Source: Alcaligenes faecalis (lineage in GTDB: Bacteria; Pseudomonadota; Gammaproteobacteria; Burkholderiales; Burkholderiaceae_B). Taken from it: a stretch of 64,000 nucleotides of DNA. Positions within the stretch are counted from its first letter, which is position 1, and each line of letters starts with the position of its first letter. A program made the position numbers and the translations under genes. The notes beneath the pieces were generated by a model that saw only the letters and a program-made list of their open reading frames with translations, had not been told where the DNA came from and searched no databases. The DNA is taken from assembly GCF_009497775.1 (NCBI RefSeq), contig NZ_CP031012.1, positions 2,604,001-2,668,000 on the forward strand, given 5' to 3'. Of this stretch, positions 17,531 to 27,992 are shown piece by piece.

Positions 17531-17917
17531 CTACGGCTTTCTTCTTATATCCGCATCGGCCGTATTGGAAACCGGCTTGCTGGCGACTTTGGCAGGCTCC
17601 ACTTTCAGACCCGACTGCTCCATCGTAATGATCTTTTTCGCACCTATCCCTTTGACCCGGTCGGCCAAATCCTGCAAAGAGTCAAAAGGACCACCCCGCT
17701 TGCGCTCCTCCAGAATCAGCTCGGCCGTGCGGGGACCTATGCCTTTAATTTGTTGCAGTTGCTGGGCATCGGCCGTATTCAAGTCGACCGCCGCAACCAA
17801 GCTCCAAGGTCCCAATAAACATAAGGCAAGCAGAAAGCGTAAAACGGAAGCACGCCAGCCTTGCATGGAACGCAGCCAGCGATAGGAAACGGGGGACAAG
17901 ATCAGGGAGGTAGACAT
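17531..17917 (-). CDS. ComEA-like helix-hairpin-helix protein
   Basis: A 128-residue protein with a basic N-terminus, one hydrophobic signal/anchor segment (about residues 26-43) and a helix-hairpin-helix pair from VDLNTADAQQLQQIKGIGPRTA to the second GIG at KGIGAKK. This is the ComEA periplasmic DNA-binding domain, so DNA uptake or a general DNA-binding role at the membrane is possible. No other competence gene is nearby. The start ATG 17917 has AAGGAG at 8 nt; a second ATG at codon 19 would give a conventional signal peptide. Confidence 0.82.
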   Translation of the reverse strand: MSTSLILSPVSYRWLRSMQGWRASVLRFLLALCLLGPWSLVAAVDLNTADAQQLQQIKGIGPRTAELILEERKRGGPFDSLQDLADRVKGIGAKKIITMEQSGLKVEPAKVASKPVSNTADADIRRKP

Positions 17918-17966
17918 GATAAAGGCTCCTTGGAAAGAAGCCTTTATGGTGCTGCCTGAGTGAATG

Positions 17967-17989
17967 CAAAAGCGGTCCGAAGACCGCGT
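17967..17989 (-). terminator. terminator of the heptose/LPS operon
   Basis: GCGGTC and GACCGC around a TTCG tetraloop (minus strand), followed by four T residues; it lies 45 nt past the hldD stop. Confidence 0.82.
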
Positions 17990-18033
17990 TTAGCCATGCG
18001 TGGCAGCCCGCATGGACTTTATGATCCTAGTGC

Positions 18034-19032
18034 TTAGCGCAGAGCACCCGATTGCAGCAGACGACGCACGTACTCGGCCACGCCGGTCTGTACATCGTGG
18101 AAGGGCTTGTCATAACCCGCAGCACGCAGCTGAGTCAGGTCCGCCTGGGTGTGGCTTTGATAACGGCCTTTCAAATCATCCGGGAAAGGAATGTATTGCA
18201 GGAACTGCTGCGTCACCAACTCTTCCAATGCCAAGGCAGGCAGGCCATCGTGTTCACGCAAGGTGTTGACGACGGTCTGGGCTACATCATTGAAGGGCTG
18301 AGCACGGCCCGAACCGCAATTGAATACGCCCGACTGCTTGTCCTGACCCAGGAAATGCAGATTCACCGACACGACATCATCAATAAAGACGAAGTCGCGC
18401 TGCTGGCCGCCATCCACATAGCCATCCCAACCACCAAACAAGAGCACATGGCCGTCGCGGCGGTATTGCAGCATATTGTGATACGCCACCGAGGCCATAC
18501 GACCCTTGTGCTGCTCTTGCGGACCATAGACGTTGAAGTAACGCAGACCCACCACAGGCGCACGCAGGCTATCCAGGTGACGACGCAGCACCTGGTCGAA
18601 CAGGAACTTGGAATACCCGTAGACGTTCAAAGGCGCTTCGTTGCTGAGGTCCTCGGCATACAAGGGGCCCGCACCGTAAACAGCGGCCGACGACGCATAC
18701 AAGAGAGGGATGCGCTTGGCCTGGCAGTACTCGAAGATTTCCAGTGTCACGCGGTAATTGTTATCCATCATGAACTGACCATTGCGCTCGGTGGTGTCCG
18801 AACAGGCACCCTGGTGCAACACAGCTTCAATATTGGAGAACTCGTCCCGCGCCAGACGGGCACGGAAATCATCCTTGTCCATATAGTCGGCAATTTGGCC
18901 ATGCACCAGATTGACGAACTTGTCGCCATCGCTCAGGTCGTCCACCACCAGAATGTCCGTCACACCCTGCTGATTCAGGCCTTTCACCAAATTGCTGCCA
19001 ATAAATCCAGCGCCACCGGTCACTACGATCAT
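18034..19032 (-). CDS. hldD: ADP-L-glycero-D-manno-heptose 6-epimerase
   Basis: Last step of ADP-heptose synthesis for the LPS inner core: epimerises ADP-D,D-heptose to ADP-L,D-heptose. Rossmann start [17 protein letters not shown]-type YGYSKFLFD with the catalytic Tyr-x3-Lys, and [19 protein letters not shown] are HldD hallmarks. The ATG at 19030-19032 is set by the nucleotide fold; the open frame to 19122 is not coding. It overlaps the kinase gene by 4 nt (ATGA). Confidence 0.96.
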   Translation of the reverse strand: MIVVTGGAGFIGSNLVKGLNQQGVTDILVVDDLSDGDKFVNLVHGQIADYMDKDDFRARLARDEFSNIEAVLHQGACSDTTERNGQFMMDNNYRVTLEIFEYCQAKRIPLLYASSAAVYGAGPLYAEDLSNEAPLNVYGYSKFLFDQVLRRHLDSLRAPVVGLRYFNVYGPQEQHKGRMASVAYHNMLQYRRDGHVLLFGGWDGYVDGGQQRDFVFIDDVVSVNLHFLGQDKQSGVFNCGSGRAQPFNDVAQTVVNTLREHDGLPALALEELVTQQFLQYIPFPDDLKGRYQSHTQADLTQLRAAGYDKPFHDVQTGVAEYVRRLLQSGALR

Positions 19033-19958
19033 GCCAATTCCTTTGCCGTCACAATGGACGTACCCAATTTTCCGACCACGATACCACCCGCGCGATTCGC
19101 CCAGCGCATGGCCTGCAACCAATCCAGACCAGCCGCCCGCATGACCGCCAGCGTTGCCAATACCGTGTCCCCGGCACCCGAGACATCGAACACCTCTTGT
19201 GCCTGGGCATCCACATGCTCACGCCCCTGCTCGGTGAACAAGGTCATGCCTTGCTCGGAACGGGTAATCAGCAAGCATTCCAAATTCAACTTGCGACGCA
19301 AACCCTGGGCGCGTCGCATCAAATCATCTTCATCTTTCCAGGCACCCACGGCTTCCTGCATTTCCGAACGATTCGGCGTCAGGATCGTGGCACCTTGATA
19401 GCGCTCGTACGTTTTGCCTTTGGGATCGACCAGAACAGGAATGTTTCTGGAGCGTGCCAAGGCGATCAGGCTTTCAACCTGGGCCAAAGCACCTTTTGCG
19501 TAGTCCGACAAGACCAGCACCTGATGCTGATCCAGCAAGTCGCTCATGCTTTGCTGCAACTGGTCCAGAGCGCTGCTGGCCGGGCTTTCTTCAAAGTCCA
19601 CACGCAGCAGTTGTTGCTGACGACCCAGCACGCGCAGCTTCAGCGACGTGGGCATGACCGGATCTTGCACCCAATGGGCCTGAACATGGTCTGCTTTCGC
19701 CAGTTCACGCACTGTCTTGCCCGCTTCGTCCTGCCCGATCACACCCAGAAGGCTGGCCTGCGCACCCAAAGCGGCAATGTTGCGCGCCACGTTGGCGGCA
19801 CCACCCAGACGATCTTCCACGCGGCCCATCTTGACCACGGGAACCGGCGCCTCGGGGGAGATGCGATCCACATCGCCAAACCAGTAACGGTCCAGCATGA
19901 CGTCGCCCACTACCAGCACACGGCTGGCGGCAACGGCTTCAGCAGGAAAGGTCATCAT
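19029..19958 (-). CDS. rfaE1: D-glycero-beta-D-manno-heptose-7-phosphate 1-kinase (stand-alone HldE kinase domain)
   Basis: PfkB-type sugar kinase making heptose-1,7-bisphosphate for LPS core synthesis. The N-terminal block [15 protein letters not shown], the segment [20 protein letters not shown] and the C-terminal anion-hole motif [14 protein letters not shown] are clear. At 309 residues it lacks the adenylyltransferase domain found fused in E. coli HldE, so that activity (hldC/rfaE2) must be encoded outside the window. It overlaps lapB by 4 nt. Confidence 0.94.
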   Translation of the reverse strand: MMTFPAEAVAASRVLVVGDVMLDRYWFGDVDRISPEAPVPVVKMGRVEDRLGGAANVARNIAALGAQASLLGVIGQDEAGKTVRELAKADHVQAHWVQDPVMPTSLKLRVLGRQQQLLRVDFEESPASSALDQLQQSMSDLLDQHQVLVLSDYAKGALAQVESLIALARSRNIPVLVDPKGKTYERYQGATILTPNRSEMQEAVGAWKDEDDLMRRAQGLRRKLNLECLLITRSEQGMTLFTEQGREHVDAQAQEVFDVSGAGDTVLATLAVMRAAGLDWLQAMRWANRAGGIVVGKLGTSIVTAKELA

Positions 19959-21202
19959 TTCAGCTCCTCAAGACGGCGAGGAGCATAGGTTTCCCAGGAG
20001 TTGCAACCGGGACATTGCCAATAGAAATGGCGAGCCTCAAAGCCGCAAGAACTGCAGGAATAACGGTCCAGACGTTGAGTGTGACGATGAATCAAGGAAC
20101 GCAGCAGACTCAAATCCGCGCCTGCAATAATTTGATCGACACCGACAGCTTCAGCGCCTTCGGCACCTTCCTTGCCCTGCCCTTGATCCTGGAGTTCAAC
20201 TTCCAGCATCTTGTCCAGACCCAATAAAGAAGGATGGGCGCGCAAGGCATCACGGGCAAAAGCCCAGGCCTGCAAATGGCCTTCCTGTTCGCGCAGAACA
20301 CGGAACAGCACATTGAAAATATCCAGGCTGGGATGCTGCTGGTAATGACTGCGCAGCATGGCAACGCCCTCTTCGCCCCGACCCAGCTTGCGGTAACTGT
20401 CCAGCAGCTCGGTGGCGTACAGGCCCACATATTCAGGAGCACTGCTCAGAATGGAGACCAGATAAGCCCGCTCCTGCTCGCTTTGCCCTTGCATACGCGC
20501 CACACGGGCACGCAAACCGGCAACCCGAGCCTGAGAAGCATACATGCCCTGGCCCGTACCCAGCTTGCGAATGGCATTATCGGCCTCGTCCAGAGCTTTG
20601 GCTGCACGTTCAAAATCGGGCTGCTTACCTTGCAAAGCCCCTTCGGCCTGCTCGCACTGGTAATGCACCAGTTGCGGCACGGGTTCATCAACCAGAGCAC
20701 GCAAGCGGCGCACCGCTTCAATGGCACGCGGCCAGTCGTGCTCGGACTCATAAATACGGATCAAGGCGCGCATGGCCGGGATTGCAAAACGCGTTTCACG
20801 CACTGCCTCGAAAGCGGCCTCGGCCCGGTCCAGCATGCCGGCTTTCAGGAAGTCCTGGGCAATCTGAAACTGGGCGTTTTCACGATCGGCCACTGGCAGA
20901 TCGGCGCGCGACAGCAGACTTTGATGCACACGGATGGCACGCTCCATTTCGCCACGACGGCGAAACAGGCTGCCCAGTGCAAAGTGCAGCTCGGTGGTTT
21001 CGGGGTCCAGCTTGGCCACTTCCACAAAAGCGTCAATGGCACGATCCGGCTCTTCATTGAGCAGGAAGTTCAAACCCTTGAAATAGGAATCCGGCAAAGT
21101 GCGGGTTTCGGACATCATCTGCCGAAAATCCACCCGCGCGGCGACCCAGCCCAAGGCAAATAGAATTGGTACAAAAACCAACCACCAGGTTTCAAAATCC
21201 AC
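19955..21202 (-). CDS. lapB: lipopolysaccharide assembly protein LapB (YciM)
   Basis: Inner-membrane TPR protein that, with FtsH and YejM in E. coli, sets LpxC degradation and hence LPS level. One N-terminal membrane span (residues about 5-22) is followed by a long TPR array; the C-terminus is a rubredoxin-like zinc module with CSSCGF and CPGCNSW. The 415 residues exceed E. coli LapB by about 25, mostly in a Gly/Glu-rich linker near residue 340. Its gene lies between lapA and the heptose kinase, linking LPS amount and core synthesis in one operon. Confidence 0.94.
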   Translation of the reverse strand: MDFETWWLVFVPILFALGWVAARVDFRQMMSETRTLPDSYFKGLNFLLNEEPDRAIDAFVEVAKLDPETTELHFALGSLFRRRGEMERAIRVHQSLLSRADLPVADRENAQFQIAQDFLKAGMLDRAEAAFEAVRETRFAIPAMRALIRIYESEHDWPRAIEAVRRLRALVDEPVPQLVHYQCEQAEGALQGKQPDFERAAKALDEADNAIRKLGTGQGMYASQARVAGLRARVARMQGQSEQERAYLVSILSSAPEYVGLYATELLDSYRKLGRGEEGVAMLRSHYQQHPSLDIFNVLFRVLREQEGHLQAWAFARDALRAHPSLLGLDKMLEVELQDQGQGKEGAEGAEAVGVDQIIAGADLSLLRSLIHRHTQRLDRYSCSSCGFEARHFYWQCPGCNSWETYAPRRLEELK

Positions 21203-21218
21203 TGTTTACTCCAACGGC

Positions 21219-21551
21219 TTACAAAGGCGCCAAGGGGGCGACGGTCTCGGGCGCAACAGCGGCCGTATTCACGGGCGATTGCTGCACTTGCTCCAGTCTG
21301 TCTTGCAGACGGTCCATTTCACGGCGCAAGCGGTTGACCTCGCGACGGCGACGCATGACTGCACCCACCATCAAAAGCAGCCCCAACACCAAACCTAAAA
21401 TAAACGCGGCCAGCATCACGACGATCAGCGGAACGTCTTGAATAATATGCTCGGCGAAAAAGCTGACTTGCACCGGTTCCGTGTTTTTCAGTGCGAACAG
21501 AAGCACGATCACAAAAACGAGCAGACGCAGTACCCAGACTAGATAGCGCAT
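21219..21551 (-). CDS. lapA: lipopolysaccharide assembly protein LapA (DUF1049)
   Basis: A 110-residue protein with two membrane spans (residues about 5-22 and 43-65) separated by FALKNTEPVQVSFF, followed by a basic coiled-coil tail; this is the LapA/YciS pattern. It partners LapB in LPS assembly control. It starts after the ihfB terminator and is followed by lapB with a 16-nt gap. Confidence 0.92.
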   Translation of the reverse strand: MRYLVWVLRLLVFVIVLLFALKNTEPVQVSFFAEHIIQDVPLIVVMLAAFILGLVLGLLLMVGAVMRRRREVNRLRREMDRLQDRLEQVQQSPVNTAAVAPETVAPLAPL

Positions 21552-21617
21552 TTTTAGGGCTCCAACAGTGTTTTTATAATGTCTGATTGTACGTGCAAGC
21601 GGAATTTAGCGCACACG

Positions 21618-21644
21618 CAAAACAGGCCCTGTAAAGGGCCTGTG
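21618..21644 (-). terminator. terminator or attenuator between ihfB and lapA
   Basis: CAGGCCCT and AGGGCCTG form an 8-bp stem (loop GTAA on the plus strand), followed on the minus strand by TTTTGC. It would separate rpsA-ihfB transcription from lapAB, perhaps only partly because the U-run is short. Confidence 0.75.
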
Positions 21645-21665
21645 TAATCAGTGTGCAAGTAGGTC

Positions 21666-22025
21666 TTAACCGTGACGGACTCTCGCATTGAGCTGCTCGA
21701 AGGCAGACGACTGGTCGTCCGCTTCGATTTGCTCTTGCTCAAGAAAGACAGAATCGACTCGCTCGCGCAACTCCTTACCCGCTTTGAAGTGAGGCACCTG
21801 TTTGCCAGGCACCATCACTTTTTCACCGGATTTGGGATTGCGCCCTACCCGCGGCGAGCGGGTAGAGAGCGAAAAACTGCCAAACCCTCGGATTTCGATC
21901 CGTTGACCGCTGGCCAGGGCCTGGGTCATAGAATCCAAAACCGTTTTCACGGCGAAATCCATATCGCGCAGAGCCAGCTGCGGATAGCGGCTGGCCAACA
22001 ACGCGATCAGCTCAGACTTTGTCAC
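21666..22025 (-). CDS. ihfB: integration host factor beta subunit
   Basis: DNA-bending HU/IHF family protein. It starts [15 protein letters not shown] and carries the DNA-intercalating arm region [20 protein letters not shown] with the key proline. The 119 residues exceed E. coli IhfB (94) by an acidic Glu/Asp/Gln-rich C-terminal tail of about 25 residues. It lies 5 nt downstream of rpsA, the conserved order in Proteobacteria. Confidence 0.95.
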   Translation of the reverse strand: MTKSELIALLASRYPQLALRDMDFAVKTVLDSMTQALASGQRIEIRGFGSFSLSTRSPRVGRNPKSGEKVMVPGKQVPHFKAGKELRERVDSVFLEQEQIEADDQSSAFEQLNARVRHG

Positions 22026-22030
22026 GCTGA

Positions 22031-23749
22031 TTAACCGTCGTCACGTTGCTGCTGGTCCAGCTTGGCACGCAGCAGAGCACCCAGATTGGTCGTACCGGAC
22101 GAAGCGCTGGCTTCGGTCAGGCGGGCCATGGATTGAGCGGTTTCGGCGGTATCACGTGCCTTGATGGACAACTGAATCGAACGGGTCTTGCGATCCACGC
22201 TCAAGATCATGGTTTCGATTTCCTGACCTTCTTTCAGAGCCGTCGTGGCATCTTCAACACGACCCGAGGAGATCTCGGAGGCGCGCAGGTAGCCTTCAAC
22301 GTCCAGCGACAGAGTTACAACAGCACCCTTGGCTTCTACCGACTTGACGACGCCGCTAACCACAGCACCCTTGTCGTAAGTAGCTACGAAGTTGTTGAAC
22401 GGATCGCCTTCCAGCTGTTTGATACCCAGGGAAATGCGCTCTTTGTCGGTGTCGATGCCCAGAACCACGGCGTCAACTTCGTCGCCCTTCTTGAAGTTGC
22501 GAACGGCTTCTTCGCCAGTCTCGGACCAGGACAGGTCGGACAGGTGAACCAGACCGTCGATGCCGCCTGGCAGACCAACAAACACGCCGAAGTCGGTGAT
22601 GGACTTGATGCCACCGCGAACCTTGTCGCCGCGCTTGAAGTTGATGGCGAAATCTTCCCATGGGTTGGCACGGCACTGCTTCATGCCCAAGGAGATACGA
22701 CGACGATCTTCGTCGATTTCCAGAACCATGACTTCGACTTCTTCACCCAAGGTCACAACCTTGCGTGGGTCAACGTTCTTGTTGGTCCAATCCATTTCGG
22801 ACACGTGAACCAGACCTTCGATACCGTCTTCCACTTCAACAAATGCACCGTAGTCGGTCAGGTTGGTAACCTTGCCGAACAGACGGGTATTTTGTGGGTA
22901 GCGACGTGCCAGACCGATCCATGGATCTTCGCCCAGCTGCTTGACGCCCAGGGAGACGCGGCTCTTTTCCTGATCGAACTTGAGGACCTTGGCTTCGATT
23001 TCCTGACCCACCTGCAGAACTTCGGATGGGTGACGAACACGGCGCCATGCCATGTCGGTGATGTGCAGCAGACCGTCGATGCCGCCCAGATCCACGAACG
23101 CACCGTAATCGGTGATGTTCTTGACGATACCTTTGACGATAGCGCCTTCGGACAGGGTTTCCAGCAGTTTCTGACGCTCTTCGCCCATGGAGGCTTCCAG
23201 CACAGCGCGACGCGACAACACGACGTTGTTACGCTTGCGATCGAGCTTGATAACCTTGAATTCCAGGGTCTTGCCTTCGTATGGCGTGGTGTCCTTGACA
23301 GGACGCAGATCAACCAGCGAACCGGGCAAGAATGCGCGGATGCCGTTGGTCATGACAGTCAGACCGCCCTTGACCTTACCAGTGATGGTACCGTTGACCA
23401 GTTCGCCGGACTCAAGCGCTTGCTCGAGGGACAACCAGGCCGACAGACGCTTGGCGCGGTCGCGGGACAGGATGGTGTCGCCGTAGCCGTTTTCAAAGGC
23501 GTCGATTGCCACGGAAACAAAGTCACCAGCTTGAACTTCCAGCTCGCCCTGATCGTTCAGGAACTCTTCCAGAGGGATCAGTGCTTCGGACTTCAGGCCA
23601 GCATTGACCAGCACGTAGTTGTGGTCAATACGCAGAACCTCGGCGGAGATAACTTCGCCGCTTTTCAGGTCTTGGTTTTTAATGCTTTCTGCAAACAAAT
23701 CGGCAAAGCTTTCGCCGCCCGTTGCGTCTGTGTGAAGGTTAGTGGACAT
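22031..23749 (-). CDS. rpsA: 30S ribosomal protein S1
   Basis: Binds mRNA on the 30S subunit and is needed for translation of structured leaders. Six S1/OB repeats are visible, the last four with the recurrent signatures [24 protein letters not shown] and [12 protein letters not shown]. The 572-residue length is usual for betaproteobacteria. It lies 86 nt downstream of cmk and just before ihfB. Confidence 0.98.
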   Translation of the reverse strand: MSTNLHTDATGGESFADLFAESIKNQDLKSGEVISAEVLRIDHNYVLVNAGLKSEALIPLEEFLNDQGELEVQAGDFVSVAIDAFENGYGDTILSRDRAKRLSAWLSLEQALESGELVNGTITGKVKGGLTVMTNGIRAFLPGSLVDLRPVKDTTPYEGKTLEFKVIKLDRKRNNVVLSRRAVLEASMGEERQKLLETLSEGAIVKGIVKNITDYGAFVDLGGIDGLLHITDMAWRRVRHPSEVLQVGQEIEAKVLKFDQEKSRVSLGVKQLGEDPWIGLARRYPQNTRLFGKVTNLTDYGAFVEVEDGIEGLVHVSEMDWTNKNVDPRKVVTLGEEVEVMVLEIDEDRRRISLGMKQCRANPWEDFAINFKRGDKVRGGIKSITDFGVFVGLPGGIDGLVHLSDLSWSETGEEAVRNFKKGDEVDAVVLGIDTDKERISLGIKQLEGDPFNNFVATYDKGAVVSGVVKSVEAKGAVVTLSLDVEGYLRASEISSGRVEDATTALKEGQEIETMILSVDRKTRSIQLSIKARDTAETAQSMARLTEASASSGTTNLGALLRAKLDQQQRDDG

Positions 23750-23835
23750 TAAATCAATCCGTCAGCCAAAATGGCCGTTAAAAAAACACACCAGGCAGAA
23801 CCCGGTGGAGTGAACAAAGCCCGATCAGCACGGGA

Positions 23836-24513
23836 TTAGGCTGTCGGGACCGCAATGCCCGACCAAAGGTCGAGCACCTTATTTACAACTTCCTGGATGC
23901 TGAGCTGGGAAGAATCCACAATGTGGGCACCCTGCGCAGGCACGAGCGGGGCATGGGTTCGAGAACGATCACGTTCGTCGCGCGCACGCAAGTCCGCCAA
24001 AAGACTCGTAAGATTAGCAGAAATACCCTTTTCGCTCAACTGTTTACAGCGTCTTTGGGCTCGCACTTCCGCATCTGCCAGCAAAAATATCTTTAAAGGC
24101 GCGTCCGGGAACACAACTGTGCCCATATCGCGGCCATCGCCCACCAAACCGGGCGCAACGCGAAAATCCCGCTGCCGTTGCAAAAGTGCCTCACGCACCA
24201 GAGGCAAGGCCGCCACCTGGGAAGCCAGATTTCCTACCTCTTCCTGACGAATGGCGTCGCTGACGTCCTCGCCATCCATGTAGATATGGGGGTGGTCAAA
24301 ACGCACGTTCAGGTTCTGGGCAGCGTGCTGCACCTGCGCCTCGTCCTGTACATCCACACCGCGACGCAGGCAGGACAAGGCGGTCAGACGATACAAGGCG
24401 CCGCTATCCAGCGTGTGCCAGCCCAGCCGCTGCGCGACCAGAGAAGCAATTGTCCCCTTACCGGAAGCGGTAGGACCATCAATGGTAATGACGGGAATGG
24501 TCTGCTCTGTCAT
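23836..24513 (-). CDS. cmk: cytidylate kinase
   Basis: Phosphorylates CMP and dCMP. The P-loop is [13 protein letters not shown] near the N-terminus, with [18 protein letters not shown] in the substrate region and [14 protein letters not shown] near the lid. It has 225 residues. The start overlaps the aroA stop by 4 nt (ATGA). Confidence 0.97.
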   Translation of the reverse strand: MTEQTIPVITIDGPTASGKGTIASLVAQRLGWHTLDSGALYRLTALSCLRRGVDVQDEAQVQHAAQNLNVRFDHPHIYMDGEDVSDAIRQEEVGNLASQVAALPLVREALLQRQRDFRVAPGLVGDGRDMGTVVFPDAPLKIFLLADAEVRAQRRCKQLSEKGISANLTSLLADLRARDERDRSRTHAPLVPAQGAHIVDSSQLSIQEVVNKVLDLWSGIAVPTA

Positions 24514-25832
24514 GCCTGCACCAATTGTTCAAAAACAGAAAAATACTCGGGGAAAGTCTTGCTGACGCAGGCGGGATCCAGAATGGTGACCGGCACCGGA
24601 CCAAAGCTGGCCAGCGAGAAACACATGGCGATGCGGTGGTCATCATAGGTTTCGATGCTGGCCAAACGCCATTGATCGGCCGCAATAGGATGCACAGTCA
24701 GCCAGTCCGGCCCGGACTCCACCGTTGCGCCCAGCTTGCGCAGTTCAGCCTGCATGGCATCAATACGGTCGGTTTCCTTCACGCGCCAGCTGGCGATATT
24801 GCGCAAGGTGCAAGGGCCATCGGCAAACATGGCCATGGCAGCCGCCGTCATGGCGGCATCAGGAATGTGGTTGAAATCCAGATCAAAGGCTTTCAGCTTG
24901 TCGCCCTGCGCCACGCACAGGCCCGAAACGATCAGCTCATTGGCATGGCGCTCGATACGGGCACCCATGGCTTCGGCCACATCCGCAAACTGAATATCAC
25001 CTTGCAGGCTTTCTGTGCCCACGCCTTGAATGCGCAGCGGACCACCACCAATGGTTCCCAATGCAATGAAATACGAGGCGGACGAGGCATCGCCCTCCAC
25101 CACGTACAAACCGGGGCTGACATAAGCGGCATCAGCAGGGACAGTAAAGCTGCTCCAGCCGTCACGCTCTACCTGCACACCAAAGCGCGCCATCATGGCC
25201 AGCGTGATTTCAATATAAGGCTGGGAGATCAACTCCCCTTCCACCTCGATACGCAAAGGCTGGCCCGTACGAGCAGTCAATAAGGGAGCGGCCATCAACA
25301 AGGCTGTCAGAAACTGGCTGGATACCGAGCCTTTTACCGACACGCGACGCTGATCTGCTTGAGCCAACTCACCAATCGCCAAGGGAGGATAGCCCTCTGC
25401 GCCCAGATATTGCACATCAGCACCCAGGCTACGCAGTGCATCAACCAGATCCCCGATAGGACGCTCGTGCATGCGAGCAATACCGCTAAGATTGAAACGG
25501 CCACCCATCAAGCCCAAGGCAGCGGTCAAGGAGCGGAAGGCCGTACCGGCATTACCCAAGAACAGATCGGCATCGCGATGCGCAAAAGGAGCACCACCGT
25601 CGATTACGACCGTGCCCTGCCCCAGATCCTGCACAGCCACGCCCATTTGCTGCAAGGCAGCCATCATGACGCGCGTGTCATCCGAATGCAGCAAGCCTTC
25701 CAGGCGGGTTTGCCCTTGAGCCAAAGCGGCCAACAAAAGGGCCCGATTGGAAATGCTCTTGGACCCCGGCAATTGCAGTTGTCCGCTGGCGCGGCTGACG
25801 GGGTTCAAAACAAGACTGTCGCTCTGGCTCAT
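24510..25832 (-). CDS. aroA: 3-phosphoshikimate 1-carboxyvinyltransferase (EPSP synthase)
   Basis: Sixth step of the shikimate pathway and target of glyphosate. [17 protein letters not shown] and the [10 protein letters not shown] loop identify the class I enzyme; [15 protein letters not shown] and [11 protein letters not shown] are intact. An oddity: the residue after GTAFR is serine (Ser101, codon TCC), where E. coli and most class I enzymes have proline (GTAMRPL). Pro101-to-Ser is the classic glyphosate-resistance change in enterobacterial AroA. It overlaps tyrA and cmk by 4 nt each, so the genes form one coupled operon. Confidence 0.97.
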   Translation of the reverse strand: MSQSDSLVLNPVSRASGQLQLPGSKSISNRALLLAALAQGQTRLEGLLHSDDTRVMMAALQQMGVAVQDLGQGTVVIDGGAPFAHRDADLFLGNAGTAFRSLTAALGLMGGRFNLSGIARMHERPIGDLVDALRSLGADVQYLGAEGYPPLAIGELAQADQRRVSVKGSVSSQFLTALLMAAPLLTARTGQPLRIEVEGELISQPYIEITLAMMARFGVQVERDGWSSFTVPADAAYVSPGLYVVEGDASSASYFIALGTIGGGPLRIQGVGTESLQGDIQFADVAEAMGARIERHANELIVSGLCVAQGDKLKAFDLDFNHIPDAAMTAAAMAMFADGPCTLRNIASWRVKETDRIDAMQAELRKLGATVESGPDWLTVHPIAADQWRLASIETYDDHRIAMCFSLASFGPVPVTILDPACVSKTFPEYFSVFEQLVQA

Positions 25833-26734
25833 TGCAAACCACTCCTACTTGCCCAAAAACGGCGTGCCAAGGCAGCACGCTCCAAAAATTCGTATAAAGC
25901 CTGGCCATCCTGGTCCTGCAAAGCCTGCTCAGCCTGATCCAGAGCCTGACGTACTTCCTGCAACTGGCCCAAGACAGCCTCGCGGTTGCTCAGGAAAATA
26001 TCGCGCCACACCTCGGCTGATCCGGCTGCAATGCGGGTGAAATCCCGAAAGCCGGTCCCCGCCAAGGCAAAACGCTGATCCGAGTTGGCGCTGGAGGCCA
26101 CCTGCCACATGAAGACCGAGGATAAAAAGTGCGGCACATGGCTGACCGAGGCCAGCACTTCATCGTGCGTAGCCGGGTCCATCAACATGACCCGCGCCCC
26201 GCAAGCCTCCCACACGGCGATCAAACGCTCGCGTGCACTGGCACTGTTTTCTTCCAGGGGGGTCAAAATGACGTTACGGCCGTCGTAAAGATCAGCCCGC
26301 GCCGCTTCGGGGCCTACGGTTTCCGCACCCGCAATCGGGTGGCCGGGCACAAACTGGCCAAGACGATCACCCAGCGCTTCGCGCGCCACGCTGACCACAT
26401 CGACTTTGGTGCTGCCTGCGTCGCTGATCAGGGTGTCGTCACGCAGATGGGGACGCAAGGTTTTCAATACCGAGGCCATTGCACCGATAGGTGTGGCCAA
26501 CACAATCAGGTCCGCTTGCTGGGCGGCTTGTTCAAGCGTGGCGACCTCGTCGATCAGGCCCAGCTCCTGGGCGCGCCGCAAACTTTTCAGCTGCCGACCT
26601 ACGCCCAGCACTTTTCCTACCGCCCCGGAGCGCTTGAGCGCCAGGGCCAAAGAGCCGCCAATCAAACCGACTCCGACGACCGCCAGCACCGGAACCAAGG
26701 GCGGCGGCGCCATAGTTTCTGATGACGCTATCAT
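25829..26734 (-). CDS. tyrA: prephenate dehydrogenase
   Basis: Converts prephenate to 4-hydroxyphenylpyruvate for tyrosine synthesis. The dinucleotide fold reads [16 protein letters not shown] near residue 18; [15 protein letters not shown] and the histidine region [16 protein letters not shown] are typical. It has 301 residues, with no chorismate mutase fusion and no ACT domain visible. The ATG at 26734 has GGA at 7 nt; a later ATG at codon 8 is possible. It is the first gene of the tyrA-aroA-cmk-rpsA run. Confidence 0.93.
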   Translation of the reverse strand: MIASSETMAPPPLVPVLAVVGVGLIGGSLALALKRSGAVGKVLGVGRQLKSLRRAQELGLIDEVATLEQAAQQADLIVLATPIGAMASVLKTLRPHLRDDTLISDAGSTKVDVVSVAREALGDRLGQFVPGHPIAGAETVGPEAARADLYDGRNVILTPLEENSASARERLIAVWEACGARVMLMDPATHDEVLASVSHVPHFLSSVFMWQVASSANSDQRFALAGTGFRDFTRIAAGSAEVWRDIFLSNREAVLGQLQEVRQALDQAEQALQDQDGQALYEFLERAALARRFWASRSGLQ

Positions 26735-26847
26735 GATTAATTCCGTTCCCTCTCAGGCCGTCCATGCTGCGCGCATTGCGTGAAATAGCACGAGCAAAAC
26801 CGGGATATTGATGCAGACTTTGCCTGACTGTCGCGTGGAATCAGGCA

Positions 26848-26887
26848 AAAGGCCGTGAGGGGGAAATCTTCCCCACTCAGGCCTTTC
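26848..26887 (-). terminator. terminator of the gyrA-serC-pheA block
   Basis: On the minus strand GGCCTGAGTGGGG pairs with CCCCCTCACGGCC (one mismatch and one bulge), followed by TTTTG; it lies 14 nt after the pheA stop. A second nested hairpin, TTTGCCTGA/TCAGGCAAA, lies just beyond it. Confidence 0.82.
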
Positions 26888-26900
26888 TTGTTTCTGATGC

Positions 26901-27992
26901 TTAAAAGTCGTTTACGGGGTAAGAACCCAGAATCTTGAAAAAGGCGACTTGTTTCTTCAGCTCTGCCAAGGCAGCGGCCATGGCGGGCTCGTCACGATGG
27001 CCGATCAGGTCTACGTAGAAATAATATTCCCACTGCCCTGTCCGTGCAGGACGCGACTCCAGGCGAGTCATGGAAACACCATGCACAGCCAAAGGAGACA
27101 GCATGTCATAGACAGCGCCAGCCCGGTTGGGCACAGCCAGAATGATGCTGGTCTTGTCATTGCCGCTAGGCAAGGACTCGATATTGCCGATGGCCAGGAA
27201 ACGTGTGCGGTTATGCGGATCGTCCTGAATACCGGCTTCGACCACGCCCAGATTCCAGGCGGTGATGGCCGTATTACCGGCAATCGCTGCCACGGTAGGA
27301 TCGGAGGCGGCAAGACGCGCTGCTTCTGCATTGCTGGAAGCGGCTTCACGCAAAAGCTGGGGGTAATGCTTTTGCAGCCAGTTCTGACACTGTGCCAAGG
27401 CCTGAGGATGGGCCATCACACGGGTGACGCCTTCCATCGTGCCGCTTTGGGTCAGCAGATTGTGGTGTACACGAATCGAGCGCTCGCCCAGGACACGCAA
27501 GGGCGAGTTCAGCAGCAAATCCAGCGTGCGGTTCACGGCACCTTCAGTCGAGTTCTCGACCGGCACCATACCCACTTCAGCCTGACCCACTTCGACGCTG
27601 CGGAAAACCTCGTCAAAGGAATCGCATTGCAGGCCATCCAACGCATGGCCGAAATGCTCGTAAGCGGCCTGCTCGGAAAAAGAGCCTTGTGGGCCCAGGT
27701 AAGCCACGCGCAATACGCTTTCCAGACCGCGGCAGGCAGAAATAATCTGCCCCCAAACGGCTTCTACCGCTGCCGGAGTAAACGGGCCATCATTTTCAGA
27801 CTGCAAGCGACGCACAATACGTGCCTCGCGTTCGGGCTTGAGGATGACTTCCTCTGTATTGAAGTCCTGCTTGATCTTGCCCACTTCCAAAGCCGCACGA
27901 GCACGCTCGTTAAGCAACTCCAGGATCTGGCGATCCAGCTCATCAATACGATTGCGCCAAGGGAGCAGGCGCTCAGTTAAGGTATTAGCCAT
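26901..27992 (-). CDS. pheA: bifunctional chorismate mutase / prephenate dehydratase (P-protein)
   Basis: Makes phenylpyruvate from chorismate. The N-terminal AroQ mutase helix domain (about residues 1-90; [17 protein letters not shown]) is followed by the dehydratase ([25 protein letters not shown]) and a C-terminal ACT domain with the phenylalanine motif [15 protein letters not shown]. The ATG at 27990-27992 was chosen; a TTG four codons upstream is possible. Either way the start overlaps the 3' end of serC, giving translational coupling. Confidence 0.96.
   Translation of the reverse strand: MANTLTERLLPWRNRIDELDRQILELLNERARAALEVGKIKQDFNTEEVILKPEREARIVRRLQSENDGPFTPAAVEAVWGQIISACRGLESVLRVAYLGPQGSFSEQAAYEHFGHALDGLQCDSFDEVFRSVEVGQAEVGMVPVENSTEGAVNRTLDLLLNSPLRVLGERSIRVHHNLLTQSGTMEGVTRVMAHPQALAQCQNWLQKHYPQLLREAASSNAEAARLAASDPTVAAIAGNTAITAWNLGVVEAGIQDDPHNRTRFLAIGNIESLPSGNDKTSIILAVPNRAGAVYDMLSPLAVHGVSMTRLESRPARTGQWEYYFYVDLIGHRDEPAMAAALAELKKQVAFFKILGSYPVNDF

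Noticed and set aside
22046..23752. A 568-residue plus-strand open frame over rpsA
   Set aside because: Repetitive antisense of the S1 repeats; no ribosome site or family match.
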